DNA of 64,000 bases from Yersinia enterocolitica (GCA_002082245.2 NBTC02000002.1:2728001-2792000), one strand, 5' to 3'. Counted from the stretch's first letter, positions 1 through 11,362 are shown. Notes: generated by a model not told the origin, from the letters alone. Program-made: numbers and translations.

Positions 1-54
1 ATTCATATTGATGGCGAGAATATCTGCCCTAATTCATTAAGCAATACAGCAAGC

Positions 55-320
55 AACTAACTGGGGGATAAAGTGGGAACCGAGTGGGGGAACCGCGAAT
101 TTTTAACAAACTTAGTCTCGAATCCCCCACTTCCCAGTTATCTATACACACTAAATGGGGGAAAGAGAGCAAACCCACGCCATGACTGGGCTGAGAGTAC
201 AGAGCAAAAATCAGGTGGGGGAAGAAGTGGGAGTCAGTTAAGTGGGGGAAATGTGGGGGATCTTGGATTGTTAATAAATCCAACCCCCATTTCTATGTAA
301 ATACTACCATCCCCCTCTCA
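55..320. repeat. Array of short G-run (GTGGGGG-type) repeats in a gene-free stretch
   Basis: This gene-free stretch holds a set of five-G runs in a common context. GTGGGGG occurs at 84-90, 215-221, 242-248 and 253-259, with variants CTGGGGG at 61-67 and ATGGGGG at 155-161. The reverse forms CCCCCAC (124-130), CCCCCAT (284-290) and CCCCCT (311-316) are also present. Three-G runs lie between them (75-77, 188-190, 229-231). The spacing is irregular, so this is not a CRISPR or simple tandem array. It could be an operator array or a G-quadruplex-prone segment of the island. No convincing gene was found in 1-339. Confidence 0.6.
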
Positions 321-339
321 TTATAATGGAGTGAAAGTA

Positions 340-1569
340 TTATTTTTCTTTAAAATCACCACTTGCGCCTATAATTGTATCCCACTGTTTGAACTCATCA
401 CTGCCGAGAACTACACAGCCTCTAGTCATTGCCTTGAAATACTTAACAAGATGCTTATCTTGCTTTGGAGGAAACTCATCAAAACTTGAAACTAATGTAT
501 TTTTTCTGAGGTTCTCCACATATACTGGGCAAATAAGATTGACTCCATTAAGTGAAAACATATTGACAGCTTTAATAAAGAAATCATTCCTTCCACTTAG
601 GGAACGAGTATCCCATATTGATTTAGGAAATAATTCCTTATAGTATTTACTTGAGGTAATATTATAGTAATGTGTTTTTTTATCTAGCACCCCCATTACG
701 CTGAAAACACTGGACCCTATAAAGAGAAATCCATTAGGCCAAATTATAATGATAAAAAACAGCGAGGCCATAACGGAAAAAATAAACTCCTTTAAAAATT
801 TAACATCAAACCAGTTTTTATTGTTTTTTGAAAAATTACTTGAATAAAAAACCATAGCAGGAAACAATGAAAGTAATGAATAAAAAGACAAAAACAAAAA
901 AGCGTATATAAATGCAGAAAATGTATGCCCATCAATATTCAACATAATAATAGATATAGACATTATTATCGAGAGGGATGAAGCAAAACATATGAATGAA
1001 ATAATAAAAATGGAAAAAATCACTTTCCAGACTTTAATTAATCCGCTGTGTATATTAGCATGACTGTTTTTAACCTTCAATGGAATGCATGTAATAACAA
1101 CCGAAACGATAAAGGATAGAAATAAAGAACGAATGGGTTCTCCTATATACGATGCGATGTTTTTTATATCACTATGTCTAGTTAAAAAATTAGAGAATGA
1201 ATCGGATGAAAAAACAAAGACAAATCCCAACATTGACATTGCCGTTAACAATGTAATTGATGGCATTCTTTTTGCGCTGGTTATATAACTCTCATGAACA
1301 AAATAAGAAAGAGATATCAAATTAATACTTGGAAGCATGATTAATATTGATATCAATATAGATACAAAGACAAATGAAAAAAATATCGAAACAAGAGTTG
1401 CATTGTTATTTACCGAACCCATCAATAAATCCAAACGCGAAAAATACCCTAAATACCCCCAAATAATCAACACAGAAAAAACAATATACAAAGGAAATAT
1501 TTTTAATGCATAAAAACAATATTTTTTAAAGTTACTCATAAAAGACCCAATCCTATTGACCTCTTCCAT
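340..1569 (-). CDS. Polytopic inner-membrane protein of unknown function, coupled to the island integrase
   Basis: I do not recognise this family. The protein is rich in Phe, Ile, Ser and Leu, with many hydrophobic stretches from the N-terminus through about residue 310. It then has a hydrophilic tail of about 110 residues ending in a Lys/Glu-rich C-terminus. That suggests a multi-pass membrane domain with a soluble C-terminal part. The frame is open up to 1647, where an ATG overlaps the integrase stop as TAATG. I prefer the ATG at 1569 because GAGG lies five bases upstream of it; the longer start would add 26 residues. The DNA is visibly more AT-rich than its surroundings, which fits acquired DNA. 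A role in island maintenance or defence is only a guess. Confidence 0.7.
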   Translation of the reverse strand: MEEVNRIGSFMSNFKKYCFYALKIFPLYIVFSVLIIWGYLGYFSRLDLLMGSVNNNATLVSIFFSFVFVSILISILIMLPSINLISLSYFVHESYITSAKRMPSITLLTAMSMLGFVFVFSSDSFSNFLTRHSDIKNIASYIGEPIRSLFLSFIVSVVITCIPLKVKNSHANIHSGLIKVWKVIFSIFIISFICFASSLSIIMSISIIMLNIDGHTFSAFIYAFLFLSFYSLLSLFPAMVFYSSNFSKNNKNWFDVKFLKEFIFSVMASLFFIIIIWPNGFLFIGSSVFSVMGVLDKKTHYYNITSSKYYKELFPKSIWDTRSLSGRNDFFIKAVNMFSLNGVNLICPVYVENLRKNTLVSSFDEFPPKQDKHLVKYFKAMTRGCVVLGSDEFKQWDTIIGASGDFKEK

Positions 1570-1646
1570 ATTGACCTCGGCATCAATGAAAATTTTAAAT
1601 AAACAGACTCCATTAAAATTTAATCTGATATCTTTAAACAATATCA

Positions 1647-2888
1647 TTATTTAAATCCATAAGGCACCACATACCCATCGCGGCACCTATCCAAATAATC
1701 CGCCCACCATTGCACCATCAGCCTTCTTTCATCCATATGTTCGGCTTTGTGGATATAGGCCGCACGAACATTGTTGCGTTCCTGATGACTCATCTGCCGT
1801 TCTACCGCATCACGCGACCACATACCTGATTCAACCAAAGCACTACAGGCCATTGTTCTGAATCCATGACCGCAAATTTCTGTTTTGGTGTCGTATCCCA
1901 TACGGCGTAATGCATTATTAATGGTATTTTCACTCATAGGACGGTTGGGATGGTGGTCACCTGGAAACACCAGATTATCATCTTGGGTCAATGCCTTAAT
2001 TTGCTCAAGAATGGCAATAGCTTGCCCGGATAATGGCACCAGATGAGGGGTTTTCATTTTCGAACCCCGGTGCGAATACCTGACCTTATTGATAACTTCC
2101 CTCTCTGCCGGTAGTGTCCATAAGGCTCTTTCCAAATCGATTTCATCCCATCTGGCAAACCGCAGTTCACTTGAACGAATAAATACCAGCAGACAAAGCT
2201 TTACCGCCATGCGAGTCAATGGCCTGCCACAGTAGTAATCCATACGCAGTAAAATCTCAGGGAGACGGTCTAGCGGGAGCGCCGCACGGTGAGTTGCCTT
2301 ACGGGTAACCAAAGCACCTGCGAGGTCTTGTGCCGGGTTGTATTCGATTAAACCATTCTGTACCGCGTAGCGCATCACGCAGGTAATTCGTTGTTGCAAC
2401 CGTGCGGCCACATCTAATTTTCCCGTCTGTTCCACCACTCTTAAGGGAGCAAGTAGATCACGGATTTTTAGCTCATCGATATTTCGCTTACCAATAGCAG
2501 AAAATAAATACATCTCGAAGTAGCGCAGAACGCGCTCGGAATGCTGTGCAGACCATTTCTTGTTGCTGGCATGCCAGTCGCGGGCAACCAATTCAAAGGT
2601 ATGCGTATTTTGTATAATTTCTTTTTCTTGTTCACGCTTATTTGTCGGGCTGATCCCTTGCGCGATCAGCGCTTTCGCTTTATCACGCTCAGCTCGAGCC
2701 TGCCCTAAGCTGACAGCAGGATAACCACCAAAAGCAATACGGCTTTCCTTTCCATCAATGCGGAATTTAAGGTACCAGAGCTTAGTACCACGGGGTTGTA
2801 TCTGTAGGTAGAGTCCTTGAGCATCAGTGAGTTTATAAGCTTTATCGCGAGGTTTGGCATTTCGAATTGCGGCATCAGTCAGCGCCAT
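1647..2888 (-). CDS. P4-type tyrosine recombinase (island integrase)
   Basis: This 413-residue site-specific recombinase would integrate and excise the island at the adjacent tRNA-Leu gene. The N-terminus (about 1-90) is the arm-type DNA-binding DUF4102 domain seen in P4-like integrases, beginning MALTDAAIRNAKP. The C-terminal catalytic domain keeps the full set: Arg238 in the RSSELRF segment, His341 and Arg344 in HGFR, His368 in MSHQE, and the nucleophile Tyr378 in AAYIH. The length is normal and the frame is intact, so it is probably active. Its start lies about 480 bases from the tRNA 3' end. The stop overlaps the start region of the downstream membrane-protein gene. Confidence 0.93.
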   Translation of the reverse strand: MALTDAAIRNAKPRDKAYKLTDAQGLYLQIQPRGTKLWYLKFRIDGKESRIAFGGYPAVSLGQARAERDKAKALIAQGISPTNKREQEKEIIQNTHTFELVARDWHASNKKWSAQHSERVLRYFEMYLFSAIGKRNIDELKIRDLLAPLRVVEQTGKLDVAARLQQRITCVMRYAVQNGLIEYNPAQDLAGALVTRKATHRAALPLDRLPEILLRMDYYCGRPLTRMAVKLCLLVFIRSSELRFARWDEIDLERALWTLPAEREVINKVRYSHRGSKMKTPHLVPLSGQAIAILEQIKALTQDDNLVFPGDHHPNRPMSENTINNALRRMGYDTKTEICGHGFRTMACSALVESGMWSRDAVERQMSHQERNNVRAAYIHKAEHMDERRLMVQWWADYLDRCRDGYVVPYGFK

Positions 2889-3205
2889 TGGGGGTCACAT
2901 CCTTATAGAACCCAGAAGGCGCTCACTATGCTATTGGAGTGTTATGGCTGTCAACGGATGATAAGGACAGAGTTTAAACTGGTTTTTCTACAAATTATTA
3001 TGTAAATCAATGATATTACAGAAAGCGATAGCGTCGAATTATCTCTGCACCAAGGACACCCCAAAATGTCCTTTGTAAAGAGATAATCCCCCGATGCTAC
3101 AGCCAACCCTGCTAATATCTTCACAAAGGCTTATACCGTCTGTATCTGCTACATATTTGGGGGTCACAAATTTTCCGAACCGAGCAGACCCCCTTTCTGA
3201 CCCCC
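2888..3205. other. Integrase upstream / attachment region with GGGGGTCA repeats
   Basis: No gene was found between the integrase start and the tRNA terminator. TTGGGGGTCACA occurs at 2888-2899 and 3157-3168, and the reverse form TGACCCCC at 3198-3205. Such repeats beside P4-type integrase genes are candidates for Int arm-type binding sites. The integrase promoter must also lie here, giving possible autoregulation. Island DNA extends leftwards out of the window; no second copy of the tRNA 3' end was seen in 1-3371. Confidence 0.45.
3038..3087. repeat. 50-bp interrupted palindrome upstream of the integrase
   Basis: Nested arms ATTATCTCT (3038-3046) and AAGGACA (3052-3058) are mirrored by TGTCCTT (3067-3073) and AGAGATAAT (3079-3087) around the loop CCCCAAAA. 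Both arm pairs match perfectly, with five unpaired bases between them on each side. It lacks a T-run, so a recombination-factor or repressor site is more likely than a terminator. Confidence 0.6.
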
Positions 3206-3330
3206 AGTGATGATGGCAGCCAATGGACGTAAAAATACTAGAATGGATACATGGCAAAAACCACCAGAATGTTAGATGCTGTTTTATATAGACTTTTGCG
3301 GAGGAAAATGGACTTTACTGGATGATAGGC

Positions 3331-3354
3331 AAAAAAAAAGCCACCTTGCGGTGA
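3331..3354 (-). terminator. Rho-independent terminator of the tRNA-Leu gene
   Basis: Read on the minus strand, the stem GTCACC/GGTGGC with a short GCAA-type loop is followed directly by a run of nine T. It begins about 20 bases after the tRNA CCA end. Confidence 0.8.
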
Positions 3355-3371
3355 CTTGATTTTCATACTAA

Positions 3372-3456
3372 TGGTGCCGAAGGCCGGAATCGAACCGGCA
3401 TGCCTCGCGGCGGTTGATTTTGAGTCAACTGCGTCTACCGATTTCGCCACTTCGGC
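3372..3456 (-). tRNA. leuX: tRNA-Leu (anticodon CAA)
   Basis: An 85-nt class II tRNA with encoded CCA. The acceptor arms GCCGAAG and CTTCGGC pair. The anticodon loop CTCAAAA gives anticodon CAA, and the T-arm is GGTTCGATTCC. The extra arm is short-stemmed, as in leucine tRNAs. In E. coli the equivalent gene leuX is a classic P4-like integration target next to intB. Here too its 3' end faces an integrase, so the 3' end (from 3372) is the likely attachment core. Confidence 0.95.
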
Positions 3457-3485
3457 ACTGAAGTAGTATGCGGAGAACGAGGTGA

Positions 3486-3513
3486 ATTATACCTAGCAAT
3501 GATCCGCATGCAA
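3486..3513 (-). promoter_or_regulatory. Sigma-70 promoter of tRNA-Leu
   Basis: On the minus strand a perfect -10 TATAAT (3486-3491) lies 16 bases from a -35-like TTGCAT (3508-3513). It ends about 30 bases before the tRNA 5' end. Confidence 0.6.
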
Positions 3514-3557
3514 CTGTTATCCCACCAAGTTTAGTCTAAGTGTCGAAAAAAACGCCA

Positions 3558-4628
3558 TCAACGCCGTTTTAGCAGCAAATAAACACTGATTAGGAGGAAA
3601 AGTATACTCGGTAACAGCGCACCGATGACCGGTGGAATGCTGTAAACCAAACTAAGTGGACCAAAAATCTGATCCAGTACGTAGAAAACAAAGCCGAAGA
3701 AGATACCGGTGACCACCCGAACACCCATCGGTACACTACGTAATGGGCCAAAAATAAATGACAACGCCATTAGCATCATTACCGCGACTGAGAATGGTGC
3801 GAATATCTTGCCCCACATGTTCAACTCGTAACGGCTCGATTCCTGCCCACTTTGCCGCAGGTACTTACTGTAATCGTATAAACCACGAATGGAGAGCGAG
3901 TCGGGATTCATCGCAACCACCCCCAGTTTCTCTGGGGTCAGATTGGTCTTCCACTCGCCAGTCAAGGTCTGAGAGCCAGTCACTTGCTTAGGATTGGTAA
4001 GATCAGATTCATCAACCTGCGATAAACGCCAAATATTGTCGTCATAAGTGGCTGTTGCGGCGTAACGCACTGAAAGCAGGCGATCTTGTTTATCAAAATG
4101 GTAAATGTTAACCCCGGTCAGTTCATTGTCACCCGATACCCGCTGGATATAGATAAAGTCAGAACCGTCTTTCGCCCACAGACCCGATTGCGTTGATAAG
4201 AGTGAACCACCATACATCTGCTGAGCGCGGAAATTACGCGCCATCTGCTCACCTTGAGGCGCAACCCACTCGCCGATCGCCATTGTCAACAATACCAGCG
4301 GAATCGCGGTTTTCATCACCGACGCGGCAATTTGCATGCGGGTAAAACCTGATGCCTGCATCACCACCAGTTCACTGCGAGTCGCTAATGACCCAAGACC
4401 CAGCAATGCGCCTAATAGCGCCGCCATCGGGAAAAAGATCTCAATATCCTTAGGGATACTCAGTAGAGTGTACATGCCAGCGGAAACTGCTGAGTAGTCA
4501 CCCTGCCCAACTTTACGTAGCTGATCGACAAACTTGATGATGCCAGAGAGCGATACCAGCATGAATAACGTCATCAAAATGGTATTGAGGATAGTCCGTC
4601 CGATATAACGGTCTAATACACCAAACAT
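3558..4628 (-). CDS. lptG: LPS export ABC transporter permease LptG
   Basis: LptG is one of two inner-membrane permeases that, with the LptB ATPase, extract lipopolysaccharide and push it into the LptC-A-D bridge. The 356-residue protein has the YjgP/YjgQ architecture: two or three N-terminal transmembrane segments (about 12-120), a periplasmic beta-jellyroll region (about 130-265, with Trp-rich strands), and C-terminal membrane segments ending LLLKRR. Its ATG overlaps the lptF stop as ATGA, so the two are translationally coupled. The order lptF-lptG divergent from pepA is conserved in enterobacteria. Confidence 0.96.
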   Translation of the reverse strand: MFGVLDRYIGRTILNTILMTLFMLVSLSGIIKFVDQLRKVGQGDYSAVSAGMYTLLSIPKDIEIFFPMAALLGALLGLGSLATRSELVVMQASGFTRMQIAASVMKTAIPLVLLTMAIGEWVAPQGEQMARNFRAQQMYGGSLLSTQSGLWAKDGSDFIYIQRVSGDNELTGVNIYHFDKQDRLLSVRYAATATYDDNIWRLSQVDESDLTNPKQVTGSQTLTGEWKTNLTPEKLGVVAMNPDSLSIRGLYDYSKYLRQSGQESSRYELNMWGKIFAPFSVAVMMLMALSFIFGPLRSVPMGVRVVTGIFFGFVFYVLDQIFGPLSLVYSIPPVIGALLPSILFLLISVYLLLKRR

Positions 4629-5722
4629 CAGGCAGCACCTCTCAATCGCGCACGTAACTTACGAGCCGGCAGGCCATCCCACAGGTTCAATACCACCGCA
4701 ACCGCCAGATATGCACCGTTTACGGTCCACATCCAGACAAGTGGGTCCAGCTTGCCGTTACCTGCATTAGAGCGCAGGGAGCTTTGTAACAGGAAGAAAA
4801 TCAAATACAGCAACATTGCCGGCAACATGCTCAGCACTCGCCCCTGACGTGGATTGACAACACTCAGTGGCACCACCAACAACGCCATGATAATCACCGA
4901 TACAATCAGTGTCAGACGCCAATGAAACTCTGCGCGGGCATCGGGTTCATTTGCACGCCATAGCTGTTTCATAGTCATCTGTTCAGCCACATTGTTGTTT
5001 TGTTGCACTTCCTGATGGCCGATTATTGCTTGGTAATCAACAAAATCAGTGATGCGGAAATCGCGCAACAACGCGGTGCCTTCATAGCGGGTACCTTTGT
5101 TTAAAATAACCACTTGTGAGCCATCTGGTCGTTCGGTCATATGGCCGCTATCTGCTACAACCACAGAGGGGCGTTGGTTACCGTTTGGCCGCAATTGTGC
5201 CAAAAATACACGGTTAAACTCTTTGCCTGTCACATTACCGATAAATAAGGCTGAATTGCCATCGGTTGAAGACTTAAACTGCCCACCGGCCAAAGCGGCC
5301 AAACTTGGGTTAGCGCGGGCGTCGTTCAATACTTCATCTTGATGTTTAGAAGACCACGGACCAAGCCAGATGGTATTAACCGCCGCCAGAGCAGAAGTCA
5401 CCAGCGCCAGAATCAATGCAGCCATTATGAGGGATTTTTTGCCCATGCCGCAGGCATGCATCACGGTGATTTCACTCTCCGTGTACAATTTGCCCAACGT
5501 CATCAGCAGGCCAAGGAATAAGCTCAATGGCAGGATAAGTTGTGCCATTTCCGGCACACCGAGCCCTAAAAGGGATAAAACCAGGTTTGTCGGTATTTCA
5601 CCATCGACCGCAGCGCCTAATATCCGTACTAACTTCTGACTAAAGAAGATTAATAGCAGGATGAACAGAATCGCAATTTGGCTCTTAAGTGTTTCCCGTA
5701 CCAGATATCTAATGATGATCAC
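4628..5722 (-). CDS. lptF: LPS export ABC transporter permease LptF
   Basis: Partner of LptG in the LptB2FG lipopolysaccharide extractor. At 364 residues it starts MIIIRYLVRETLKSQ, typical of LptF. It has N-terminal membrane helices to about residue 120, a periplasmic jellyroll domain (about 125-265), and three closing helices. The C-terminus, ending KLRARLRGAA, is basic and cytoplasmic. It is the first gene of the lptFG pair and is transcribed away from pepA across a 279-base shared upstream region. Confidence 0.96.
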   Translation of the reverse strand: MIIIRYLVRETLKSQIAILFILLLIFFSQKLVRILGAAVDGEIPTNLVLSLLGLGVPEMAQLILPLSLFLGLLMTLGKLYTESEITVMHACGMGKKSLIMAALILALVTSALAAVNTIWLGPWSSKHQDEVLNDARANPSLAALAGGQFKSSTDGNSALFIGNVTGKEFNRVFLAQLRPNGNQRPSVVVADSGHMTERPDGSQVVILNKGTRYEGTALLRDFRITDFVDYQAIIGHQEVQQNNNVAEQMTMKQLWRANEPDARAEFHWRLTLIVSVIIMALLVVPLSVVNPRQGRVLSMLPAMLLYLIFFLLQSSLRSNAGNGKLDPLVWMWTVNGAYLAVAVVLNLWDGLPARKLRARLRGAA

Positions 5723-7513
<1,791 letters not shown>

Positions 7514-7536
7514 TCGTTTGATGTATTCCATTTGAT

Positions 7537-7663
7537 ATACACCCAAGCTCATTGGGGTTGCAGGTAGGCGGCAAACGAACTCATCCCGATGAGCTTACAT
7601 CAGTAAGTGATTCGGGTGAGTGAGTGCAACCAACACCCCTGCGGCGTCAAGGACGAAGAGTGC
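7537..7663. repeat. ERIC element between pepA and holC
   Basis: A full-length palindromic ERIC copy of about 127 bp. Its core reads CCCGATGAGCTTACATC, then AGTAAGTGATTCGGGTGAG, the hallmark ERIC centre. The outer ends (TACACCCAAGCTCATTGG... and the CGTCAAGGACGAAG end) pair imperfectly. It ends just upstream of the holC start, so it will be part of any pepA-holC transcript. Confidence 0.85.
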
Positions 7664-7672
7664 TGAGAACCT

Positions 7673-8122
7673 ATGAAAAACGCCACCTTCTACCTGCTCG
7701 AACACGACACGCCCGCCGGTGAACTACGTGCTCATGAGGCGTTGGCCTGCGAAGTTGCAGCTGTCCATTGGCGGGCGGGCAAACGGGTGCTAATCGCCTG
7801 TGAAAGTCAGGAACAGGCTCAGCGGCTGGATGAAGCCCTGTGGCAACGAGCACCAGACCAATTTGTGCCACACAATCTGGCCGGTGAAGGGCCAAAATAT
7901 GGCGCGCCAGTCGAACTTGCCTGGCCGGAACGGCGCGGTAATTCACCCCGCGACCTGCTTATCAGCCTGCTGCCAGAGTTCGCAGGTTTTGCCACCGCTT
8001 TCCATGAAGTGGTAGACTTCGTCCCTTACGAAGAAAATTTGAAACAGTTGGCGCGCGACCGATATAAGTCTTATCGCAGCGTCGGCTTCCACTTGACTAC
8101 GGCAACGCCGCCAACTAATTGA
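7673..8122 (+). CDS. holC: DNA polymerase III chi subunit HolC
   Basis: HolC (chi) pairs with HolD (psi) in the clamp-loader complex and links the replisome to SSB. The 149-residue protein begins MKNATFYLLEHD and carries the conserved stretches ACEVAAVHWRAGKRVLIACE and VDFVPYEENLKQLARDRYK near the C-terminus. It lies 12 bases upstream of valS and is probably co-transcribed with it, as in E. coli. The ribosome-binding site is weak (GAGA) and lies next to the end of an ERIC element. Confidence 0.96.
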   Translation: MKNATFYLLEHDTPAGELRAHEALACEVAAVHWRAGKRVLIACESQEQAQRLDEALWQRAPDQFVPHNLAGEGPKYGAPVELAWPERRGNSPRDLLISLLPEFAGFATAFHEVVDFVPYEENLKQLARDRYKSYRSVGFHLTTATPPTN

Positions 8123-8134
8123 AATAAAAAGAAA

Positions 8135-11032
8135 ATGGAAAACACACCTTCTAATATCGACAAAACTGAGCCGTCCCTCGATAAAACATACAGCCCGCAA
8201 GAAATCGAACAGCCGCTGTATGAACACTGGGAAAAACAGGGCTATTTCAAACCGAACGGCGATACCAGTAAAGAAAGCTATTGCATCATGATCCCGCCGC
8301 CAAACGTAACCGGCAGCCTGCATATGGGCCATGCTTTCCAGCAGACGATTATGGATACCTTGATTCGCTACCAGCGCATGCAGGGGAAAAATACCCTCTG
8401 GCAGGCGGGTACCGACCATGCTGGTATCGCAACCCAAATGGTGGTTGAGCGTAAGATTGCCGCAGAAGAAGGCAAAACCCGCCACGATTATGGCCGCGAT
8501 GCGTTTATCGATAAAATCTGGCAGTGGAAAGGCGAGTCAGGCGGCACCATCACTCGCCAGATGCGCCGTCTGGGTAACTCTGTGGATTGGGAACGTGAGC
8601 GTTTCACCATGGACGATGGCCTGTCTAATGCAGTTAAAGAAGTGTTTGTTCGCCTGCACAAAGAAGATCTGATTTACCGTGGCAAGCGCCTGGTGAATTG
8701 GGATCCAAAACTGCGCACCGCTATTTCTGATCTGGAAGTAGAAAACCGCGAATCCAAAGGTTCCATGTGGCATCTGCGTTATCCGCTAGCCGATGGTGCC
8801 AAAACCGCCGAAGGTAAAGATTATCTGGTGGTCGCCACCACTCGCCCGGAAACCGTATTGGGTGATACCGGTGTTGCAGTGAACCCGGAAGATCCGCGCT
8901 ATAAAGATCTGATCGGTAAAGAAGTTTACCTGCCGTTAGTTGGCCGCCGTATTCCGATCCTCGGTGACGAACATGCCGATATGGAAAAAGGCACTGGTTG
9001 CGTGAAAATCACCCCAGCGCACGATTTTAATGACTATGAAGTAGGTAAACGTCACGCCCTGCCGATGATCAACATTCTGACTTTCGACGGTGATATCCGT
9101 GCTGAAGCTGAAGTGTTTGATACTAACGGTGAAGCTACCGATGCTTGCAGCGGTGCAATCCCAGAACAATTCCAGGGTCTGGAACGTTTTGCTGCCCGTA
9201 AAGCTGTCGTCGCTGAATTTGATAAACTTGGCCTGCTGGAAGAGGTTAAACCGCACGACCTGACGGTGCCTTATGGCGACCGTGGCGGCGTGGTTATCGA
9301 GCCGATGCTGACCGACCAATGGTATGTACGCACGGCACCGCTGGCTAAAGTTGCCATTGAAGCGGTAGAAAACGGTGAAATTCAGTTCGTGCCTAAGCAG
9401 TACGAAAACATGTATTACTCATGGATGCGCGACATTCAGGATTGGTGTATCTCTCGCCAACTGTGGTGGGGCCACCGTATTCCGGCCTGGTATGACGAGC
9501 AAGGTAAAGTGTACGTCGGCCGCGATGAAGCTGAAGTGCGCCGCGAAAACAATCTGGGCGCAGACGTGGCATTGCGTCAAGACGAAGACGTGCTGGATAC
9601 CTGGTTCTCATCCGGTCTGTGGACATTCTCCACATTGGGCTGGCCTGAGCAAACCGATGCCTTGAAAACCTTCCACCCGACCAGTGTTGTGGTCAGTGGT
9701 TTCGACATTATTTTCTTCTGGATTGCCCGCATGATCATGATGACCATGCACTTTATGAAAGATGAAAATGGTAAACCGCAGGTGCCGTTTAAGACCGTCT
9801 ATATGACCGGTCTTATTCGCGATGACGAAGGGCAGAAAATGTCCAAGTCGAAAGGTAACGTCATCGACCCACTGGATATGGTTGACGGTATTTCACTGGA
9901 AGAGTTGCTGGAAAAACGTACCGGTAACATGATGCAGCCACAGTTGGCGGAAAAAATCCGCAAGCGCACCGAGAAACAGTTCCCGAACGGTATTGAACCG
10001 CACGGCACTGATGCCCTGCGCTTTACGCTGGCAGCGCTGGCCTCTACCGGCCGTGATATCAACTGGGACATGAAACGCCTGGAAGGCTATCGTAACTTCT
10101 GTAATAAGCTGTGGAATGCTAGCCGTTTCGTGCTGATGAATACTGAAGGACAAGATTGCGGGCAGAACGGCGGCGAAATGGTGCTATCACTGGCTGACCG
10201 CTGGATTCTGGCGGAATTCAATCAGACCATCAAAGCCTACCGTGAAGCGATGGATACTTACCGCTTCGATCTAGCGGCGGGTATTTTGTATGAGTTTACC
10301 TGGAACCAGTTCTGTGACTGGTATCTGGAGCTGACCAAGCCGGTGATGAACAGTGGTTCTGATGCTGAACTGCGCGGTACCCGTCATACCCTGATTGAGG
10401 TGCTGGAAGCATTGCTGCGCCTGGCGCATCCAATCATTCCTTACATCACTGAAACTATCTGGCAGCGGGTTAAAACCCTGAAAGGCATTACAGCAGATAC
10501 CATTATGCTACAACCTTTCCCAGAATATGATGCCAGCCAGGTAGATGAGAAAGCCCTGAGTGATTTGGAGTGGATCAAGCAAACCATCATTGCGGTGCGT
10601 AATATCCGTGCAGAGATGAACATCGCGCCAGGTAAGCCGCTGGAAGTCATACTGCGTGGAGCCAGTGCTGAAGCTCAGCGCCGTGTGTTGGAAAACCAGA
10701 GTTTCATCCAGTCGCTGGCACGCTTGTCCTCTCTCACTCTGCTCGCTGATGGTGATAAAGGCCCGGTGTCGGTGACCAAACTGGTTGAAGGCGCAGAAGT
10801 GCTGATTCCAATGGCGGGCTTGATCGATAAAGCTACTGAGCTGGATCGTTTGGCTAAGGAAGTCGCAAAACTGGAAGCCGAGATTGAGCGTATCGAAAGC
10901 AAACTGGGTAACGAAGGCTTTGTGGCGCGCGCGCCTGAAGCGGTAGTTGCCAAAGAGCGTGAAAGAATGGCGGCCTGTGCTGAAGCCAAACAAAAGTTAA
11001 TTGAACAGCAGGCAGTCATCGCTGCTCTGTAA
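8135..11032 (+). CDS. valS: Valine--tRNA ligase ValS
   Basis: A class I aminoacyl-tRNA synthetase that charges tRNA-Val and edits mischarged threonine. The 965-residue protein carries the HIGH signature as HMGH at about 63-66, the KMSKS loop at about 568-572 ([10 protein letters not shown]), the CP1 editing domain between them, and a C-terminal coiled coil (about 895-965) ending EQQAVIAAL. It is about 14 residues longer than E. coli ValS at the N-terminus ([20 protein letters not shown]); a start further in would give the E. coli length. It forms a unit with holC and is closed by a clear terminator. Confidence 0.97.
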   Translation: MENTPSNIDKTEPSLDKTYSPQEIEQPLYEHWEKQGYFKPNGDTSKESYCIMIPPPNVTGSLHMGHAFQQTIMDTLIRYQRMQGKNTLWQAGTDHAGIATQMVVERKIAAEEGKTRHDYGRDAFIDKIWQWKGESGGTITRQMRRLGNSVDWERERFTMDDGLSNAVKEVFVRLHKEDLIYRGKRLVNWDPKLRTAISDLEVENRESKGSMWHLRYPLADGAKTAEGKDYLVVATTRPETVLGDTGVAVNPEDPRYKDLIGKEVYLPLVGRRIPILGDEHADMEKGTGCVKITPAHDFNDYEVGKRHALPMINILTFDGDIRAEAEVFDTNGEATDACSGAIPEQFQGLERFAARKAVVAEFDKLGLLEEVKPHDLTVPYGDRGGVVIEPMLTDQWYVRTAPLAKVAIEAVENGEIQFVPKQYENMYYSWMRDIQDWCISRQLWWGHRIPAWYDEQGKVYVGRDEAEVRRENNLGADVALRQDEDVLDTWFSSGLWTFSTLGWPEQTDALKTFHPTSVVVSGFDIIFFWIARMIMMTMHFMKDENGKPQVPFKTVYMTGLIRDDEGQKMSKSKGNVIDPLDMVDGISLEELLEKRTGNMMQPQLAEKIRKRTEKQFPNGIEPHGTDALRFTLAALASTGRDINWDMKRLEGYRNFCNKLWNASRFVLMNTEGQDCGQNGGEMVLSLADRWILAEFNQTIKAYREAMDTYRFDLAAGILYEFTWNQFCDWYLELTKPVMNSGSDAELRGTRHTLIEVLEALLRLAHPIIPYITETIWQRVKTLKGITADTIMLQPFPEYDASQVDEKALSDLEWIKQTIIAVRNIRAEMNIAPGKPLEVILRGASAEAQRRVLENQSFIQSLARLSSLTLLADGDKGPVSVTKLVEGAEVLIPMAGLIDKATELDRLAKEVAKLEAEIERIESKLGNEGFVARAPEAVVAKERERMAACAEAKQKLIEQQAVIAAL

Positions 11033-11060
11033 TTAACCCGAGTCCCGACAGCCTGATAAG

Positions 11061-11095
11061 AACAGCGAGCTAATTATTTAGCCGCTGTTTTTTTT
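11061..11095 (+). terminator. Rho-independent terminator after valS
   Basis: The stem AACAGC..GCTAA pairs with TTAGC.GCTGTT, followed by a run of eight T, about 30 bases after the valS stop. Confidence 0.85.
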
Positions 11096-11117
11096 ATCAT
11101 TACATTCATTCAGTGTC

Positions 11118-11304
11118 ATACCATAAATAATCCGAGTTGTAGGAAGACGGCAAGCGAGAGACAAATCGGTCGGGAACCGATTTGAACAGCATTTATGCTA
11201 GCTCGCAGGATGAGCCTCATTCATCCCGATGAGCTTACTGGTAGTAAGTGATTCGGGTTATTGAGTGCAACCAACGCACATACAGCTTGAAGTATGACGG
11301 GTAT
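11118..11304. repeat. Long ERIC element with internal insertion, between valS and yjgM
   Basis: ERIC ends are recognisable: CATACCATAAATAATCCGAG at the left and GCTTGAAGTATGACGGGTAT at the right. The centre is CCCGATGAGCTTACTGG and AGTAAGTGATTCGGG. The left half is interrupted by an extra segment of roughly 60-70 bases with its own hairpin (AATCGGT/ACCGATT), making this copy longer than the usual 127 bp. Longer ERIC forms with an insert are known in Yersinia. Confidence 0.8.
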
Positions 11305-11362
11305 AGATGGTATTACAGATTATTACTATGTTATTACCCATTGGTTTATAGAGTAATACGCC

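Noticed and set aside
55..320. CRISPR-like array of G-rich repeats
   Set aside because: Repeats are 7-9 bases at uneven spacing and both orientations; no constant repeat-spacer pattern or cas genes.
3039..3450. Two open frames near the tRNA, one reading MAKSVDAVDSKSTAARH
   Set aside because: One is the translated tRNA-Leu gene itself; the other lies in the palindromic attachment region.
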